This document shows, one piece after another, positions 1 to 11,068 of a DNA stretch of 64,000 bases. The notes beneath the pieces were generated by a model that saw nothing but the letters and a program-made list of their open reading frames with translations, was not told the origin of the DNA and searched no databases. The stretch's first letter is position 1. Each line of letters begins with the position of its first letter. Source of the DNA: Aurifilum marmelostoma (lineage: Eukaryota; Ascomycota; Sordariomycetes; Diaporthales; Cryphonectriaceae). The stretch spans positions 2,108,001 through 2,172,000 of the forward strand of contig JAMXSV010000003.1 in assembly GCA_027559495.1 (NCBI GenBank), written 5' to 3'. The position numbers and the translations under genes are program-made.

Positions 1-212
1 TGCTCGATGGCGCACCCGTCTGGCAGGCCGACGTCCTGGACGCCAAAGTAGGACGCTGCATTGTCGGCGTACGGGCTGAGCTGGCCCCAGTACCGCTGGA
101 TCACGTTGAGATCCGTCACAACCTGGCTGCTCGAGTTGGACGAGGTCGACGACGACGATGCCTGCTGCGCGAGGCCAGCGATGGCTAGCACTGTGAAGAG
201 CTGAGACTGCAT
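1..212 (-). CDS. Secreted histidine acid phosphatase / phytase-like protein, N-terminal part
   Basis: This is the first ~70 codons of a gene on the minus strand that runs off the left edge. The ATG at 212 begins a signal peptide (MQSQLFTVLAIAGLAQQ), followed by a Ser-rich linker. The next segment, RYWGQLSPYADNAASYFG then VQDVGLPDGCAIE, resembles the start of fungal histidine-phosphatase-superfamily (acid phosphatase/phytase) enzymes just before their catalytic RHG motif, which would lie outside the window. Such enzymes hydrolyse phosphomonoesters in the secretory pathway or outside the cell. The family call is from recall of the N-terminal region only; the active site cannot be inspected. No intron is visible in the part present. 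Confidence 0.72.
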   Translation of the reverse strand, partial: MQSQLFTVLAIAGLAQQASSSSTSSNSSSQVVTDLNVIQRYWGQLSPYADNAASYFGVQDVGLPDGCAIE

Positions 213-3200
213 CTTGAAGAAGGAGGAGTGACTTCCTTTTAGCAAGCACACACACACGTACTGGAATGCTACAGTACCCTCGAGGTTTTTCAGGTCTGCC
301 CGTTTGGGGTATCCGCATATCTAAGTACTATGGGCCTCGTCTCTGGTAACTTAGCCAGCACCGATCGAATCCCTACCATAATACATGGAGTAAACTGTAT
401 ATCTGCACTCCGATAGCGCCCACAAGAATCCTTCGTGCCAGTCGTGCATCGTCATAGTACATAGTATGTAGTATGCCATCCATGACGTCTCCGCTTTTGT
501 AACTCGCTTGTGCAGGTGCAGCACCGTACAAAAAGAGTCAGGCAAAGCAAGAAACCTCAGTAGTAGCGAGATAGAGATGCGTCGGGCTCCACGTGAGGGG
601 CCTGCAGCAGTGATTGGGCCGGGTTTGTGAGAGAGAGAGCAGAGCTTCGGTTCAAAGTGACCCAGCCCGGTCCTGCCTGGTTCCCTTTGGCGCTGCAGTG
701 GTCCTGCCGCTACTGTACGCTGCCAGGGCATGCAGGGCTTACGCAGGGGCCCCGTGCCGGGTGGGGGTATTCGTGAGATTACACAACCCCACCAGAGACC
801 TGAACTGACTCGACTCGGACAAGCTCAAGAAATATCTTGATCATAAACCAGGAAGAAGAAGAAGCGAAAAAAAACGGTCTGACTTGACATACTAATTCTA
901 CCCTATTGTATCTGACTGCCATCAAAAACATAACCTATTGCAAGTGGCTCAATTGTTGTGTTCTTTTAGGACAATCCAGGAATACGTGCTTCGTTTGCAC
1001 CCAGCATTCTACCTTGAGTATGGATTATTTCGCCTCTATTCAAGTCGTGCTCCTCTTGTCCCTCATTTCTGGGGTCTCAGTTCTTTACATTTCACTCGGC
1101 CTGACTCTAGAAAGTGAACGCTGCTCATGAGATTGACTATCAGGATGCCTCAGGTGTATATGAGAGAGAGAGATGGCATCGGCAGTTCGAAGAGGGGAGG
1201 GAGTGTCTTGACGCAATTGCAGGGAGGAAATGGTCCGGAACGAGAGGAAAGAAAAGAGTGTTTTATTCTCCAGAAGGAACCATACAGCGGGCTTGAGCGC
1301 ACGCCCCAGATGTAGTGGGCTGCTGAGTCGTTCCGCCAGAGAAAGAAACACACCCGAGTGGCTTCTGCTAGGAGAGCTCGAAGGAGGATCTGGATCAGAG
1401 TTGATGTGGCACCAGATCATGTGCCAGCCAGCCATACACTGTTTCTGCTAGAGCCGAGTGGCCTGGCGAAGGATCAAGGAGCACAAGAGCGATGTTAGCA
1501 CGACCTGGCACAGCAGGTAGCGTCGGGGCTGTCCACTCACTGGTGCCGGCTGCTGCAGGGCGCTCTCGAGAGACAAGGCGCGTCACTCCTCATGGCATTC
1601 TTCCGAGATCACCAGTCTCAGGATGAGGAGGAGCCGGGCCCTGGAATCACCAGACCGGGACTGTCGTGTGTCTGATCCCGTCACCAGAGCTCCCTACTGG
1701 CACAGCCGCCAGCCATGAGCCGGTGACAGCACCAGCGAGAGAGAGCGCCTGCGGTGCATCATCGTCCCATCTTTCCAGCCTGCACATATAGCCCACAACA
1801 ACCCCAACTTTTCCAACCGGGTGAGACAGTACGAGTTGGGGGTTTAGCTCAGTGGAGAGATTCATCTTATAAATACCGAAAGGGCTGTGGCTTCTGCAGA
1901 GGTCGATGGTTCGAGTACGTCTCCTGGAGACATTCCATAAATTACCGTGCTTAAACCAATGATCCCCAGACACAGTGCCAACCGTGCCACCCCTAGGTTG
2001 GAGTTCACTGCAAAGAAATACCCGACTCGAAAGAGGGGCGCGCTGTAGCGACCGCAAGGTCGGCAGGGCGTTGATACCACACGAGGGCTTTTCTTTTTGG
2101 CATTTTTTTCCCTTTTTATTTTTATTTTCTTTCTTCCTCATGTGCTGCTGTCCCACCCACGTGTTCGCCCATATTGGTCCATCAAACCTCAGATTGATTT
2201 CTCGCCATCACCCTGGTTATATTCTGCAATCCAAACATTCATCTGGCTCCCGATTGGAACATCAACGCCGTCTCTCAATCATGGTGAACACTCTTCATTG
2301 CTACCTGCGCACTGTCAGTCACGCACCAGAATATGGGTTCTAATAACAGCTCAAGCTGCTCAGCTGACATACCTGCGCCGCGAAGACGTCAAGATACGAA
2401 CCCGTCCGACACTGGTCATTTGTTGTTGTCGCGTTCCCACACCCCACTCCACGGCCTGCCCTGCAGATCGAGCTCCTTGATGTAACCTTGATGAACAAGG
2501 TTATCTGAGTACCTCTCAGCATCTAGAGTCGTTGGGATCCGGATTTGGCCTCGGTGGTGCTGGTTTAGGTTTGGGCTGTGGCTTCGCCCCATCTGCGCCT
2601 GCATTCATCGCTGCGGCTAATATGCTGGCGTGGCGGTGACCAACAGGTCAGACGATTGTAGTAGAGGGTGGAGCGAGCGGTCGACTTGAGTAACAGGAAG
2701 GCTCTCTCTAGACACGGCTACCAGCCTAGGGAGGGCGAGAACAACGATGGGACAGAGAATGCTCCACGACTGAAAGACGCTCAGAGACAGAAAGGTTGAA
2801 GTGAGCGAAGTTAAACTCGTTGGGTGAAGGAAATGACAACAGAGTAAACGCACATGGGAGGGTGGGGGGTCCTTAATATATGAGTATCGCCACTTTGTGA
2901 TCAAACCTACCAAGATTACCCAACCCCCCGTCAACAGCCCGACAGTCCGAGTGTCTCGTCTTAAGAGCATATGCAGCAGTACATGTCTGGTGGTCCCTCG
3001 GGAGCGCGCTGACCGCCATTACGACTCCCAGGGCAGTCAAATGATTTATGGGCTTTGAAACATAGGAAAGCCACGCTTTCTTAAACTTTCGGCGTTCTTC
3101 CTGAATGAGGGTGTTTCAGCTCCTCGTTGGGAGCGCCCGCTGTCAGCACGTGTCCCCCACCTCGATATGGCAGCTCGGCGAGTCTCGCGGGGAGAGGGGG

Positions 3201-4330
3201 GGGGGCGACTTTTGTGTACTGTCGACGTGCTCGAAGCTGCATGCGTGTGAGCGTGTGGCCTTCCTGGGGTGCTCAGCAAGTCATCAGCTGACTTGAGGGG
3301 TTATATGTTTCAAGGTCAACATGTCGTCCATATCCCTTCTCTTCCTTCCTCAGTGGCGATATCACCTCAAGAAGGAAGACACGTGGGGGTTTCTGCTCGC
3401 CGGTTTTCTATGACAAGGGTAGGAAGATCACGCCCCATCCAGCCATTGATGGTGGTGGTTGTGGTGGTGTCGTAAGCGCGTCTGCCAGTGTTGCATCACT
3501 ACTCGTCAGGATGAACCAATTTCCTTCAGAAGGGGGGTTTTATTTCCTAGTCGACGTCGGCGCAACTGCCGGGAGGCGAAAGGGTTGTCACCCGATCTTT
3601 TATGTATGACAGGCCGCAAGACAGCGGCGGGAGCATCCGCTTGGTAGGTCTGGAACGCCACACCCACATTTAATTGTCTCTCTTTAGGCTGACCTGCTAC
3701 TGTGTGAGAAGGACGAAGAGTGGGAGGGGAAAGGGTCAAGCCTTCTTTACTTGACACACTTCCCCTTGTTGGACGATTGATTGTTTCTAAGACATCAACA
3801 CAAATTGCAGTGTTGGGTGATGGATATCATGAATCTTGCAAGTGTATGAGGATTATAGTGCACTGGTAGGCATAAATAAACACACAGAAAGAGGCCCATC
3901 ATCATCATCACATGAAGAAGTCATTTAATCACTCACCTGCCCTCTAGACTACAAGGCCCGGATCCACCTTCACAAGACCGACCAAGAGACTTTGGAACTT
4001 GACTGAACGTCCAGCAACCGCTGTGGGTCGAGAGAGAGAAAACACCTCGGTCCAGTTTGGGCCGAAAATAGAAATCTTTCAACTAGTAGACTGAGAATGG
4101 AGACAGAACCGTCCGTTCCCGTCGTCCGCTGTCTTAAGTTCCCTCGGTCCTTGCTGGTCCCTCGACGCTAGAAAGTGTGACTCCATCCCCGCCCCCCGCC
4201 CCCCTACGGGACTGAAACCCCTGGAGTTCTCGATCCGGGGAACAAGATAGAAGACATCAACGTCCTCGAAATCGCTCTTGTCTATTTTGTATCTTCAGAT
4301 TCGAATACCTGCTGTACATATACATACATC
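213..4330. other. Gene-poor intergenic region, 4.1 kb
   Basis: I find no reading frame here with recognisable protein features. It must include the promoter of the phosphatase gene (leftward) and of the SET-domain gene (rightward). Contents are a tRNA-like pol III element near 1836-1930, scattered GA- and T-rich tracts, a T-rich stretch near 2096-2140 and a C-rich tract near 4180-4205. Several open frames of 60-170 codons exist but look like chance. Confidence 0.6.
1836..1930 (+). other. tRNA-like element with pol III A and B boxes (SINE or tRNA relic)
   Basis: The stretch starting GGGGGTTTAGCTCAGTGG (1838-1855) matches the 5' end of a tRNA: seven acceptor bases, T8, A9 and an A box. GGTTCGAGT at about 1908-1916 matches a B box with T-loop, and GATGG/ACGTC around it can form four of five T-stem pairs. 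The two boxes are about 64 nt apart, some 20 nt more than in an intronless tRNA. I could not fold a proper anticodon arm or pair the acceptor stem with its 3' partner. A functional tRNA is therefore unlikely. A tRNA-derived SINE head or decayed tRNA gene fits better. Confidence 0.4.
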
Positions 4331-5063
4331 ATGGCACCTTTAAAGCCAGACTGGCCACGGCCATCACACCCAGAGGTCCAAGAAGTGGTCTTTGGCGAGG
4401 AAGGCGAGTTCACCTCCAAGAGCCTGTCGAAAGTCGCCGTCCCGCCGTTCGGTGTCTTTGCCGAGATGACCTTCCCGCCGTGTGTTCTCATTGAGAAGCC
4501 CTCGTACGCCTCGGTCCAGATCGATCAGGACAAGCATATCCTTCTGAACAGTGATTTGCTGTATATGAATCACTCCTGCGAGCCGTCTCTGGTTAGTCTA
4601 CTACAGCCCTTCAACTCCCTCAGCGCTGAGCGCTGTTCCCCCAACGTGATGAAGAACATAAAGAAGAAAAGAATATGTGCTGTAAGAAATGGGGGCGGTG
4701 AGGGAAGACTGGCTAACCTTTCCACTACTCGAAAAGATCCTCGACACCAGCAGCATGCAGGTACTTGCTGGTCCCAAAGGTCTACAGCCAGGAGACGAAT
4801 TGACAGTCCGTTGTTCCCTCCTCTCGCCTCACCACAACTAGCTATACTCACCACTGTAAATCACATAGTTCTTTTATCCCTCCACGGAATGGTTCATGGC
4901 CCAGCCCTTCACCTGTCTCTGCGGTCACTCCTCCTGTCGCGGCGTCATCTCGGGCGCCAGAGACATGACCTCCTCAGAGCTCGAGGGATACTGGCTGAGC
5001 GGGCACATCCGCACTATGAAGAGGAAGCAGCAGCAGCAAGAGGAGGCTGCAAAGGAGGGCTAG
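4331..5063 (+). CDS. Small SET-domain protein
   Basis: Three exons: 4331-4591, 4737-4805, 4869-5063 (174 residues). Introns are 145 and 63 nt; the first has a CTAAC branch point at 4713. The SET core is visible as NHSCEPS (residues 80-86), then GPKGLQPGDELT and FFYPSTEW (111-118), where Y113 is the expected catalytic tyrosine. A post-SET-like cysteine cluster, FTCLCGHSSCRGVISG, follows. The C-terminus is a short KRKQQQQ basic/Gln tail. It lacks pre-SET and other recognition domains, so it resembles the compact fungal SET proteins of unknown substrate; lysine methyltransferase activity using S-adenosylmethionine is inferred from the motifs. It converges with the gene ending at 5486. The first acceptor (GAAAAG) is weak but the joined protein restores a continuous SET motif. 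Confidence 0.85.
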
Positions 5064-5485
5064 ATTATTCCAGCGAGACGGCCCAAGTGCCCAAGGCTCC
5101 GAGCATCCTAAATCAAGAGATAGAAAGGGGAAAGGGGGGGGGGGATTGCGTATGATAGATAGAGAAAAGATGGCTCGGATAGACCAAAGGATAAAGGATA
5201 AAAAAAAATAGAATAGTTGTACACAAGTATAACTTGTCTTCCTGGCACACGTCCACCTGAACTCCAGCCGCCCACCCTTGTTCGGAGTTTTGATTTGTAA
5301 GGTATGTAATACAAAACCAGAAATGCATGATCTATTCCCGATAAATACAAGCAACCAATTTCAAGCGAAAAAGAGAAAGAAAAACAGAAGAAAGGCTGAT
5401 AATGATATGTCCTGGTTCGCCTCGAATCATCATCATCGCCATCCAGAGGACTCCCAGCCTATTCACTTAGTACTTACTGAGTACT
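5064..5485. other. Convergent intergenic spacer
   Basis: This 422-bp spacer holds the 3' ends of two convergent genes. It contains a G10 run near 5138-5147, an A-rich stretch near 5200 and a palindromic AGTACTTACTGAGTACT segment near 5468-5485. No gene is seen. Confidence 0.6.
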
Positions 5486-7333
5486 TTACCTGTCCCGGTT
5501 CGTCCCTACACCGCCAGCATACCTGCTCTCCTCCTGCTCAAATTTGACTCTTTCTACCCTTTCCCTAGCGAGAAACGCCCTGGCAAACTTCCACGCTTCG
5601 GTATCTGCCAGGTTCCACGCTTCAATCGCGGTACGGACCGTCAGGTCATTCCCCTTGGCCTTGCTCATAACAGCTCTCGCCCGCTGCAGCAGGTCAGGCT
5701 CTCTCTTGAGCTCCTCCGGCTTCGCAATCGGGCCGTCATGCTTATCGTGCTCCGGCTGCGGCCTCCTCTCTGGCCCCGGTACTGGCGTCTCGGATTTGCC
5801 CTGGTCGAGACCCTCGAGCGGAATCTCGAAGCCAAAGTGCCAGTCGAGATCATCCGGCAGCTCCTGCTCTGCGGGGAGCCAGATGGAGCGCGATGCGGCG
5901 AACTCGGCGGCAACGGCCTCCTTGAAGCGGATGACGCGGGGTGCACCGCCGACGCCTGTCCCGAGGTACTCCTTGGTGACCTCGGCGAGCCAGAGATCGC
6001 GCACCGACTTGCGGCGGATCCAGGGGATGTCCAGGGTGTCTCTGAACTCGTTCAGGATGTGCAGCGTGTACGGGTGCGGCACCGTTCCTATCGTGTACAG
6101 GCCCGTCGTATTGCGGTACCTGGGCGGGCTTGAGATCTTCATGGGCTGTGAAGACACGCAGGGGGCGCATTTGGGATTGTTAGGCGGGCATGACGACTGC
6201 ATTGGTGACTCGGTGCACTTTTGCAGGCGGTTGGCCAGCTCGACGGCGGGCTGGATCATGGTGGTGGTGTGCTTTGGCAGCGGCTTGAGCACCGAGATGC
6301 CCTTGTTGAAGTTGTTCTGCCAGGTAAGGTGCAGATGTGAGCCGATGAGCTGGTTAAGCTGGTCCAGCCCCTTGGCGCGGTTCGTGGTGATGGCAGAGGC
6401 CACGACCTGGTACTTGCGCTGGAGGGTATCGGCATTGTAGTAAGCTATCGACTTGGGCGTCTTGTCAACCCAAATCATCTTCTTCTCGCTGTCCTTCTCG
6501 GCCGGCACAGCGTCCAGCAGCGTCTTGGCCGTCTTCATCTGGGAGCTGCCCAGAGCGGCCTTGATGGCTGCTGTGATATCCTGCTTCGCCCCGGCAAAGA
6601 GACCATCCTCGAGGTTTTCCCACCTCGTGAGGCCTTGGTATTCGCCGCGGCGCAGGTATGACAGGAGCGGGTCGTCGTGTGCCGCCATGGGAAACGCGAG
6701 GTAATGGGCCAGCAGGCCGCCGCCCATGTTCTCCCAGGCAAGCCACCTCATCACGTCCGTCTTCAGGGCAGGGTCAATGTCCACCATGTGCTGCAGCTCC
6801 TCGTACATAGGGTTGTTCATGGCCTCCAGCTCACTCAATATGATGGGCCTGAACCCCTGCGCCCACCACGCCCGGCGCCACGACAGCAGGATGTCGCTCT
6901 CGGCTTCCTTCTCGGCGGGTTCCCTCTTCAGCGTCGTGTCGTAGTAGCAGTATATCTCGGTCCTCTTGGGCATGACGGGCAGCAGTGTCATCTCTTCGTC
7001 GAGTGTGTAGCTCGAGCTGAAGGGGATTGCGAGCCACCTCCAGTCCGAGTACCAGTGAGACTCGCCGTCTGTGGAGTTGGCTTGGGGCTTCAGCGGCTCG
7101 TGGGCCAGTGGCTTGAAGAGGTTGAACGACGGCAGGTTCTTCCACTTTGGTATAGACATGGACATGGAAAACTTGTGATCGGACCCGGACAGCGTAGGGC
7201 CAGGGATAGAGGAGGGCGCGGTGAAGAGCAGGCTGAAGACGGCGAAGAGGGCCAGGCTGGCGAGGAGCACCGAGATGCGACGCGTTGACACCCGGGGCAC
7301 GGGGCGCCCGAAGACAACGTACTGCTTCGGCAT
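5486..7333 (-). CDS. Type II membrane protein, glycosyltransferase-like (GT32-like fold suspected)
   Basis: A single-exon gene of 615 residues. The ATG at 7333 was chosen because a basic segment and a clear signal anchor (about residues 20-38, ISVLLASLALFAVFSLLF) follow at once. The frame stays open upstream to 7801, but that extension is low-complexity and would bury the anchor. The luminal part contains TEIYCYYD, then SWRRAWWAQGF (151-161) and KTDVMRWLAWENMGGG (191-206). This spacing resembles the K.D..R......GG segment of GT-A enzymes of the Och1/GT32 type. The usual metal-binding DXD after the GG is absent (AHYLAFP instead). The C-terminal 100 residues are charged and Pro/Glu-rich. Golgi location is inferred from topology. 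It may be a divergent or inactive transferase; the function is not established. Confidence 0.72.
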   Translation of the reverse strand: MPKQYVVFGRPVPRVSTRRISVLLASLALFAVFSLLFTAPSSIPGPTLSGSDHKFSMSMSIPKWKNLPSFNLFKPLAHEPLKPQANSTDGESHWYSDWRWLAIPFSSSYTLDEEMTLLPVMPKRTEIYCYYDTTLKREPAEKEAESDILLSWRRAWWAQGFRPIILSELEAMNNPMYEELQHMVDIDPALKTDVMRWLAWENMGGGLLAHYLAFPMAAHDDPLLSYLRRGEYQGLTRWENLEDGLFAGAKQDITAAIKAALGSSQMKTAKTLLDAVPAEKDSEKKMIWVDKTPKSIAYYNADTLQRKYQVVASAITTNRAKGLDQLNQLIGSHLHLTWQNNFNKGISVLKPLPKHTTTMIQPAVELANRLQKCTESPMQSSCPPNNPKCAPCVSSQPMKISSPPRYRNTTGLYTIGTVPHPYTLHILNEFRDTLDIPWIRRKSVRDLWLAEVTKEYLGTGVGGAPRVIRFKEAVAAEFAASRSIWLPAEQELPDDLDWHFGFEIPLEGLDQGKSETPVPGPERRPQPEHDKHDGPIAKPEELKREPDLLQRARAVMSKAKGNDLTVRTAIEAWNLADTEAWKFARAFLARERVERVKFEQEESRYAGGVGTNRDR

Positions 7334-7923
7334 CTTTGCTTGTGCTTTCGAGATCTTGGACTTGTAGCTTCGAAAAGGGTAGAATATGGTCGCACAAAGC
7401 CTATAAGAAGATGAAGGGTTCAAGGAGGCGGCAGCGTTGGCACGTACGCGGCGTGGTAATACACGATCACAAGCCGGTGTAGCACAAGCTCGTTGGTGAT
7501 TGTAGTCGGAGAGGGAGAGGAAGGTTCGATTCGGCGCCGTCACAAGGAATTGATTGTCGAGAACACGGCCATGGGCTACGTCATTGAGAACTGTGAAGGC
7601 TCTCACCGCAGGCTCGGGGGGTTGCCTCACCGTTGTTGGTGGTGGTGATAGTTGTCGGACAATCACTGCCGTCCGATAGTGTTGCCAGTAGGTTTTCGTT
7701 CCCCTGCTGCATGCGTAGGTGGGCCAAACTACTGGTGTGCACATTAGTGCAAGCAGCACTAGGATTTGGGGGGGGGGGGGGCCGTTACACAATTCTGACA
7801 ATCAAACAGCAATGCGCCTAGCAGGGATGCATGCTGTTGCCAACAACAACCCGTCAGGGGGAGGGGTTCCTCCAGTGGCTGATGAGCCTTACTGTGGCAG
7901 GAATTCAGGGGTCTCACTATGCA

Positions 7924-7941
7924 GTACAGCACATGCTGTAC
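7924..7941. repeat. Perfect 8-bp palindrome
   Basis: GTACAGCA and TGCTGTAC are exact reverse complements separated by CA. The unit sits about 590 bp upstream of the membrane-protein start. It could be a dimeric transcription-factor site or a chance palindrome. Confidence 0.6.
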
Positions 7942-8020
7942 CGTCAGTTTGTACTGTAGTGCGCTGGTAGATCTTGAACAGCCACCCCTTTCGCCCTTGA
8001 GTTCGGCCCCCTCAAGAGTT

Positions 8021-8103
8021 GACCTGCGAGATTCAAAAGATAGCATCGTGCATACTATAACATCAACACGTAGCAAAAGATGTGATGCAATATCTCGCAG
8101 GTC
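8021..8103. repeat. 83-bp hairpin with perfect 12-bp terminal inverted repeats
   Basis: GACCTGCGAGAT (8021-8032) is the exact reverse complement of ATCTCGCAGGTC (8092-8103). Inside, GCATC (8043-8047) can pair with GATGC (8084-8088), with three wobble pairs beyond. CAAAAGAT occurs as a direct repeat at 8034-8041 and 8074-8081. No target-site duplication is visible at the edges. It may be a MITE relic or a transcribed structured RNA. Confidence 0.65.
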
Positions 8104-8331
8104 TATTCTGTTGCAGGTGAGCTGCCCAAGGGGAGCAGGGAGCGCCCCCTCTCTCAATGCTGGATTTCCTTTCTACGCCATGCTAATCTAGCCCTCTTAA
8201 CACATATCCAAGAAGCAAAAACGAGACATATTAAATATCTTCTACCACGCCATGCCCGTGTCAAAAAGTACAGGGTGCAGCATCATTCGATAGCATTTGG
8301 GAGGAGGTGGCCGCTTGTCCGTTATAAGGCA

Positions 8332-11068
8332 CTATTCTCTCGGACTGATTGGGCTCTTCAGCCCCCCGGCTTTCCTCAGCGCTCGCAGCTCTTCCTCCAG
8401 CTTCCTGCGCTTGCTTTGCTCCTCCTGGTGACTTTTTGTTAGCAGATACTCTTGCTTGGGGTAGTCAGACGTAGAATGAGGTTCGAGCTTACCCTCAACT
8501 CTTCCTGGAACCTCTTCCTCTCCTCCTTCATCGTCGTGCGGAACTGCTCGCTGAGCATGGTAGCTCCCGCTCTGGGACCCGTGCCTGTGGCGTTGGGACC
8601 CGCCTTGAACTTCTCTGCCTCAAGCTGCTCCTTGAGTTTGGTGACCTCGGCACGGTGTTTGTCCCGCAGCCCGTTGATCTCCGTCTCCAGCGTGGTCCGG
8701 TTCGCAGTCACCTCATCCAGGCGGCTCTCCAGGTCGTTCCTCTCCCTCTCGGATGCCAGCGTCTCCTTGGTGACATCCTCGAGCTCCTTGACGGTGGCTG
8801 CCAGCTCCTGCTTCAGCTTTTCGACCTGTGCCGACATCTCCCGCAGCTGCGTGTTCTTGGTCAGGGCGGCAGCCTCCGCGGCTCGTTCGGAGCGAGATCC
8901 ATAGGCTCCTTCGAGTTCGGCCTTGGCGATGGTCAGATCCGTCTTAAGCTCGGCCACCGTGATATTCAGCTGCTCCAGTTCCTCGTCCCTGGCCTTGATC
9001 TCCTCCTCAAGCTTGTTGGCCTCCTCAGCTGCGGTTTTCTTGGCCTGGTCTACCCCTGCAAGCTGTTCGGTCATGCTTCCGAGCTGTGCCTCGACGATTT
9101 CCAGCTTATCCTGTAGGGCCTGGGTGTCGGCTTCCAGGGAGGCGATCTTGGCATTCCGCTCTCGCAGCTGTTCTTGCGCAGCCGACGAAGACGCCTCATT
9201 GTTGGCCGTGTGCGTCTGCTGTAGGGTGTCCAGGTCCGCGAGAGCTTGGTCGAGCTTCTTCTGCGTCGCCTCGGCCTCCTCCTTGGCGTGTTGCACATTC
9301 TCCTCCGTGAAGGCCAGCAGGTTCTTGGTCCGCTGCAGTTCTTCGACCTTGTTTCTGAGCTCCACATCCTTCTCGCCATCGCCCCTGCTGTTCATCTCGC
9401 GCTGCTGTCTGATCTGCCTCTTGAGGACCGACTTTTGCTCCTTCAGACTCGTTGCCTGTCGGAACAGCCACTGCACCTTAGCGGAGAACGCGTTCAGCGA
9501 GTAGGACTCAGTGAAGTCGAAAGACTCATCGGCGGACACGTCGTCATCGTCGTCTGGCATCCCCTTTCCGAGTCGGACCTGCTTTCGGGCTTCCCGTTGC
9601 CGGTTGATCTCCGCGTAGCCTGACTGTATAATATCCCACAGGCCGGCAAGGACGGTCTCGACCTGCTGGGCCTGCTGTGCGTCGGCGGACGATGCAGTCG
9701 ACTTCTCCAGCTGTATTTGCAAGGCCGGTATGGACCGATCCATCCAGCCGAAATGCTCATCAAGTCCTGATTCCGCCGTCTCGGGTGGAGGAGGGTGGTC
9801 TGGATTGCCCGACGTTATTACGTCGTGTACTTGTCGATTCAAGACGGTCATGCGCTCCTCGGCTTGCCTGAGTGATGCGGCCGTGCTTTCGGACTCCATG
9901 GCCTTGTCCGCAACGAGCTGCTGCTGGTCTTGCTGGCTCTCTTGGATCACTGACAGGGCCTCGGTCAGATATTCCAGCTGCGTGTCCAGCATCCCTGGTT
10001 CCGAGGTGGCAGTAGGCACCGGCTTGTAATTTGCATGTTGCGTCGGGTTGGCTGAGATCACTAGTTCCCGCAGCCGATTATTCAGGTCCTCGAGGTTCCG
10101 TTCCGTGTTCGTGATGGTATCCAGCTGTCCAGCGTTCTGCTGCTTCAGTAATTCTACCTCGTCCTTGAGCTGGTTCGTACGCTGCCTCACTGGCGACCTC
10201 GGCGGTATGGTGATGTCAGTCTTGGGCGAGCGATTCCCTTCTGACTCATCCAGAGGAAAATATAGACTCCTATCGTCGATGTCGTCGTTGGAGAACTGCG
10301 TGCTACTCCGAGCATTCGTATACGCATAGAGGCTCTCGGGACTGCCTGGCATGCCGTTATTGAGCATGAGTGGTGCAGCGCCCGAGTCCTGAGCCGAGGC
10401 TTTGTGCGTGAGCTGTAGTATACCAGCGGTATGCTGGAGCAATCGCCGCTGCGGTTCCATGATCCGCTTCTCCAGATAGAACAGCTCCGAGGCCAGCTCC
10501 TCGCAGGCCCGCTCGCTGGCCTCCCTCTCCATCTGTGTCTCTGCTGCCTTTGGATCGACGGTCATCCGCTTTGCTGAATGGTACAGCTTCGTCATGGCTA
10601 TCGCGGCATCGCGGTATTTCGTCTGTATGGCCAGGTTCGCCCTCGCCTGCTCGATGCGCACGGTCAGGGACTGGATCTGCTTCTTCAGCTCGTCCACCTC
10701 TTCCTGCGACAAAATCTCCCATTCTTTGCTGTCGGAGAGGGCCGTCTCTGTAAGAAGATGGACCTGTATCGGATCCTTGAGGTCGACGTTTACTGAGCTC
10801 TGAGGTCGGTCCGCGTTCAACTAGAGAAGGGAAGGGCTATTGCGTTAGCGGAGAAGCGAGCTTGGGATAGCCAGGTAGATCAGCGGCGAGAGAGGAGGGT
10901 GGAGGCATCACGCACAGGATTGTAGCGCGGCTTCTCTGATCCGAAGCCGTTCAACACGTCCTTCCTGTACCCATCCATGATCTGCTTCGGTCCGGGATTG
11001 ACACCCTGGGGAGGAGACAGGAGGCCGTCATTGTAGCCATAATTATTGGTCGATATTCCGTTCATCAT
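8332..11068 (-). CDS. Uds1-domain coiled-coil protein
   Basis: Three exons on the minus strand: 11068-10916, 10820-8493, 8424-8332 (857 residues). Introns are 95 and 68 nt with GTGCGT and GTAAGC donors. After a short Gly/Asn/Pro-rich head, residues of about 75-190 (VDELKKQIQSLTVRIEQA and on) match the Uds1 ('up-regulated during septation') domain. The rest is almost entirely heptad-rich coiled coil with many E/K/Q/L, interrupted by an acidic loop (DDDDDVSADESFDF) in the middle. Such proteins are thought to act as cytoskeletal or septation scaffolds; the role here is inferred from the family. The MM start at 11068/11065 leaves two possible first codons. The gene is divergent from RAT1 and shares a ~1.2-kb promoter region with it. 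Confidence 0.85.

Larger units (their letters stand above)
7334..8331. other. Intergenic region with hairpin and palindrome
   Basis: This region is upstream of the membrane-protein gene and downstream of the Uds1 gene; both are on the minus strand. It holds a G14 run (7768-7781), a perfect short palindrome (7924-7941) and an 83-bp hairpin (8021-8103), annotated separately. No protein gene is seen. Confidence 0.6.

Noticed and set aside
1647..2156. 169-codon open frame on the minus strand
   Set aside because: It runs through the tRNA-like element and T-rich DNA, has no domain, and its composition is not coding-like.
5544..6440. 298-codon open frame on the plus strand
   Set aside because: It is antisense to the membrane-protein gene and arises from GC-rich codon bias; no recognisable protein features.
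7520..7535. GGTTCGATTC resembling a tRNA B box
   Set aside because: No matching A box or T-stem complement around it.
7334..7801. In-frame N-terminal extension of the membrane protein to a Met at 7801
   Set aside because: The extension is low-complexity and would place the signal anchor ~175 residues inside; the Met at 7333 suits a type II protein.
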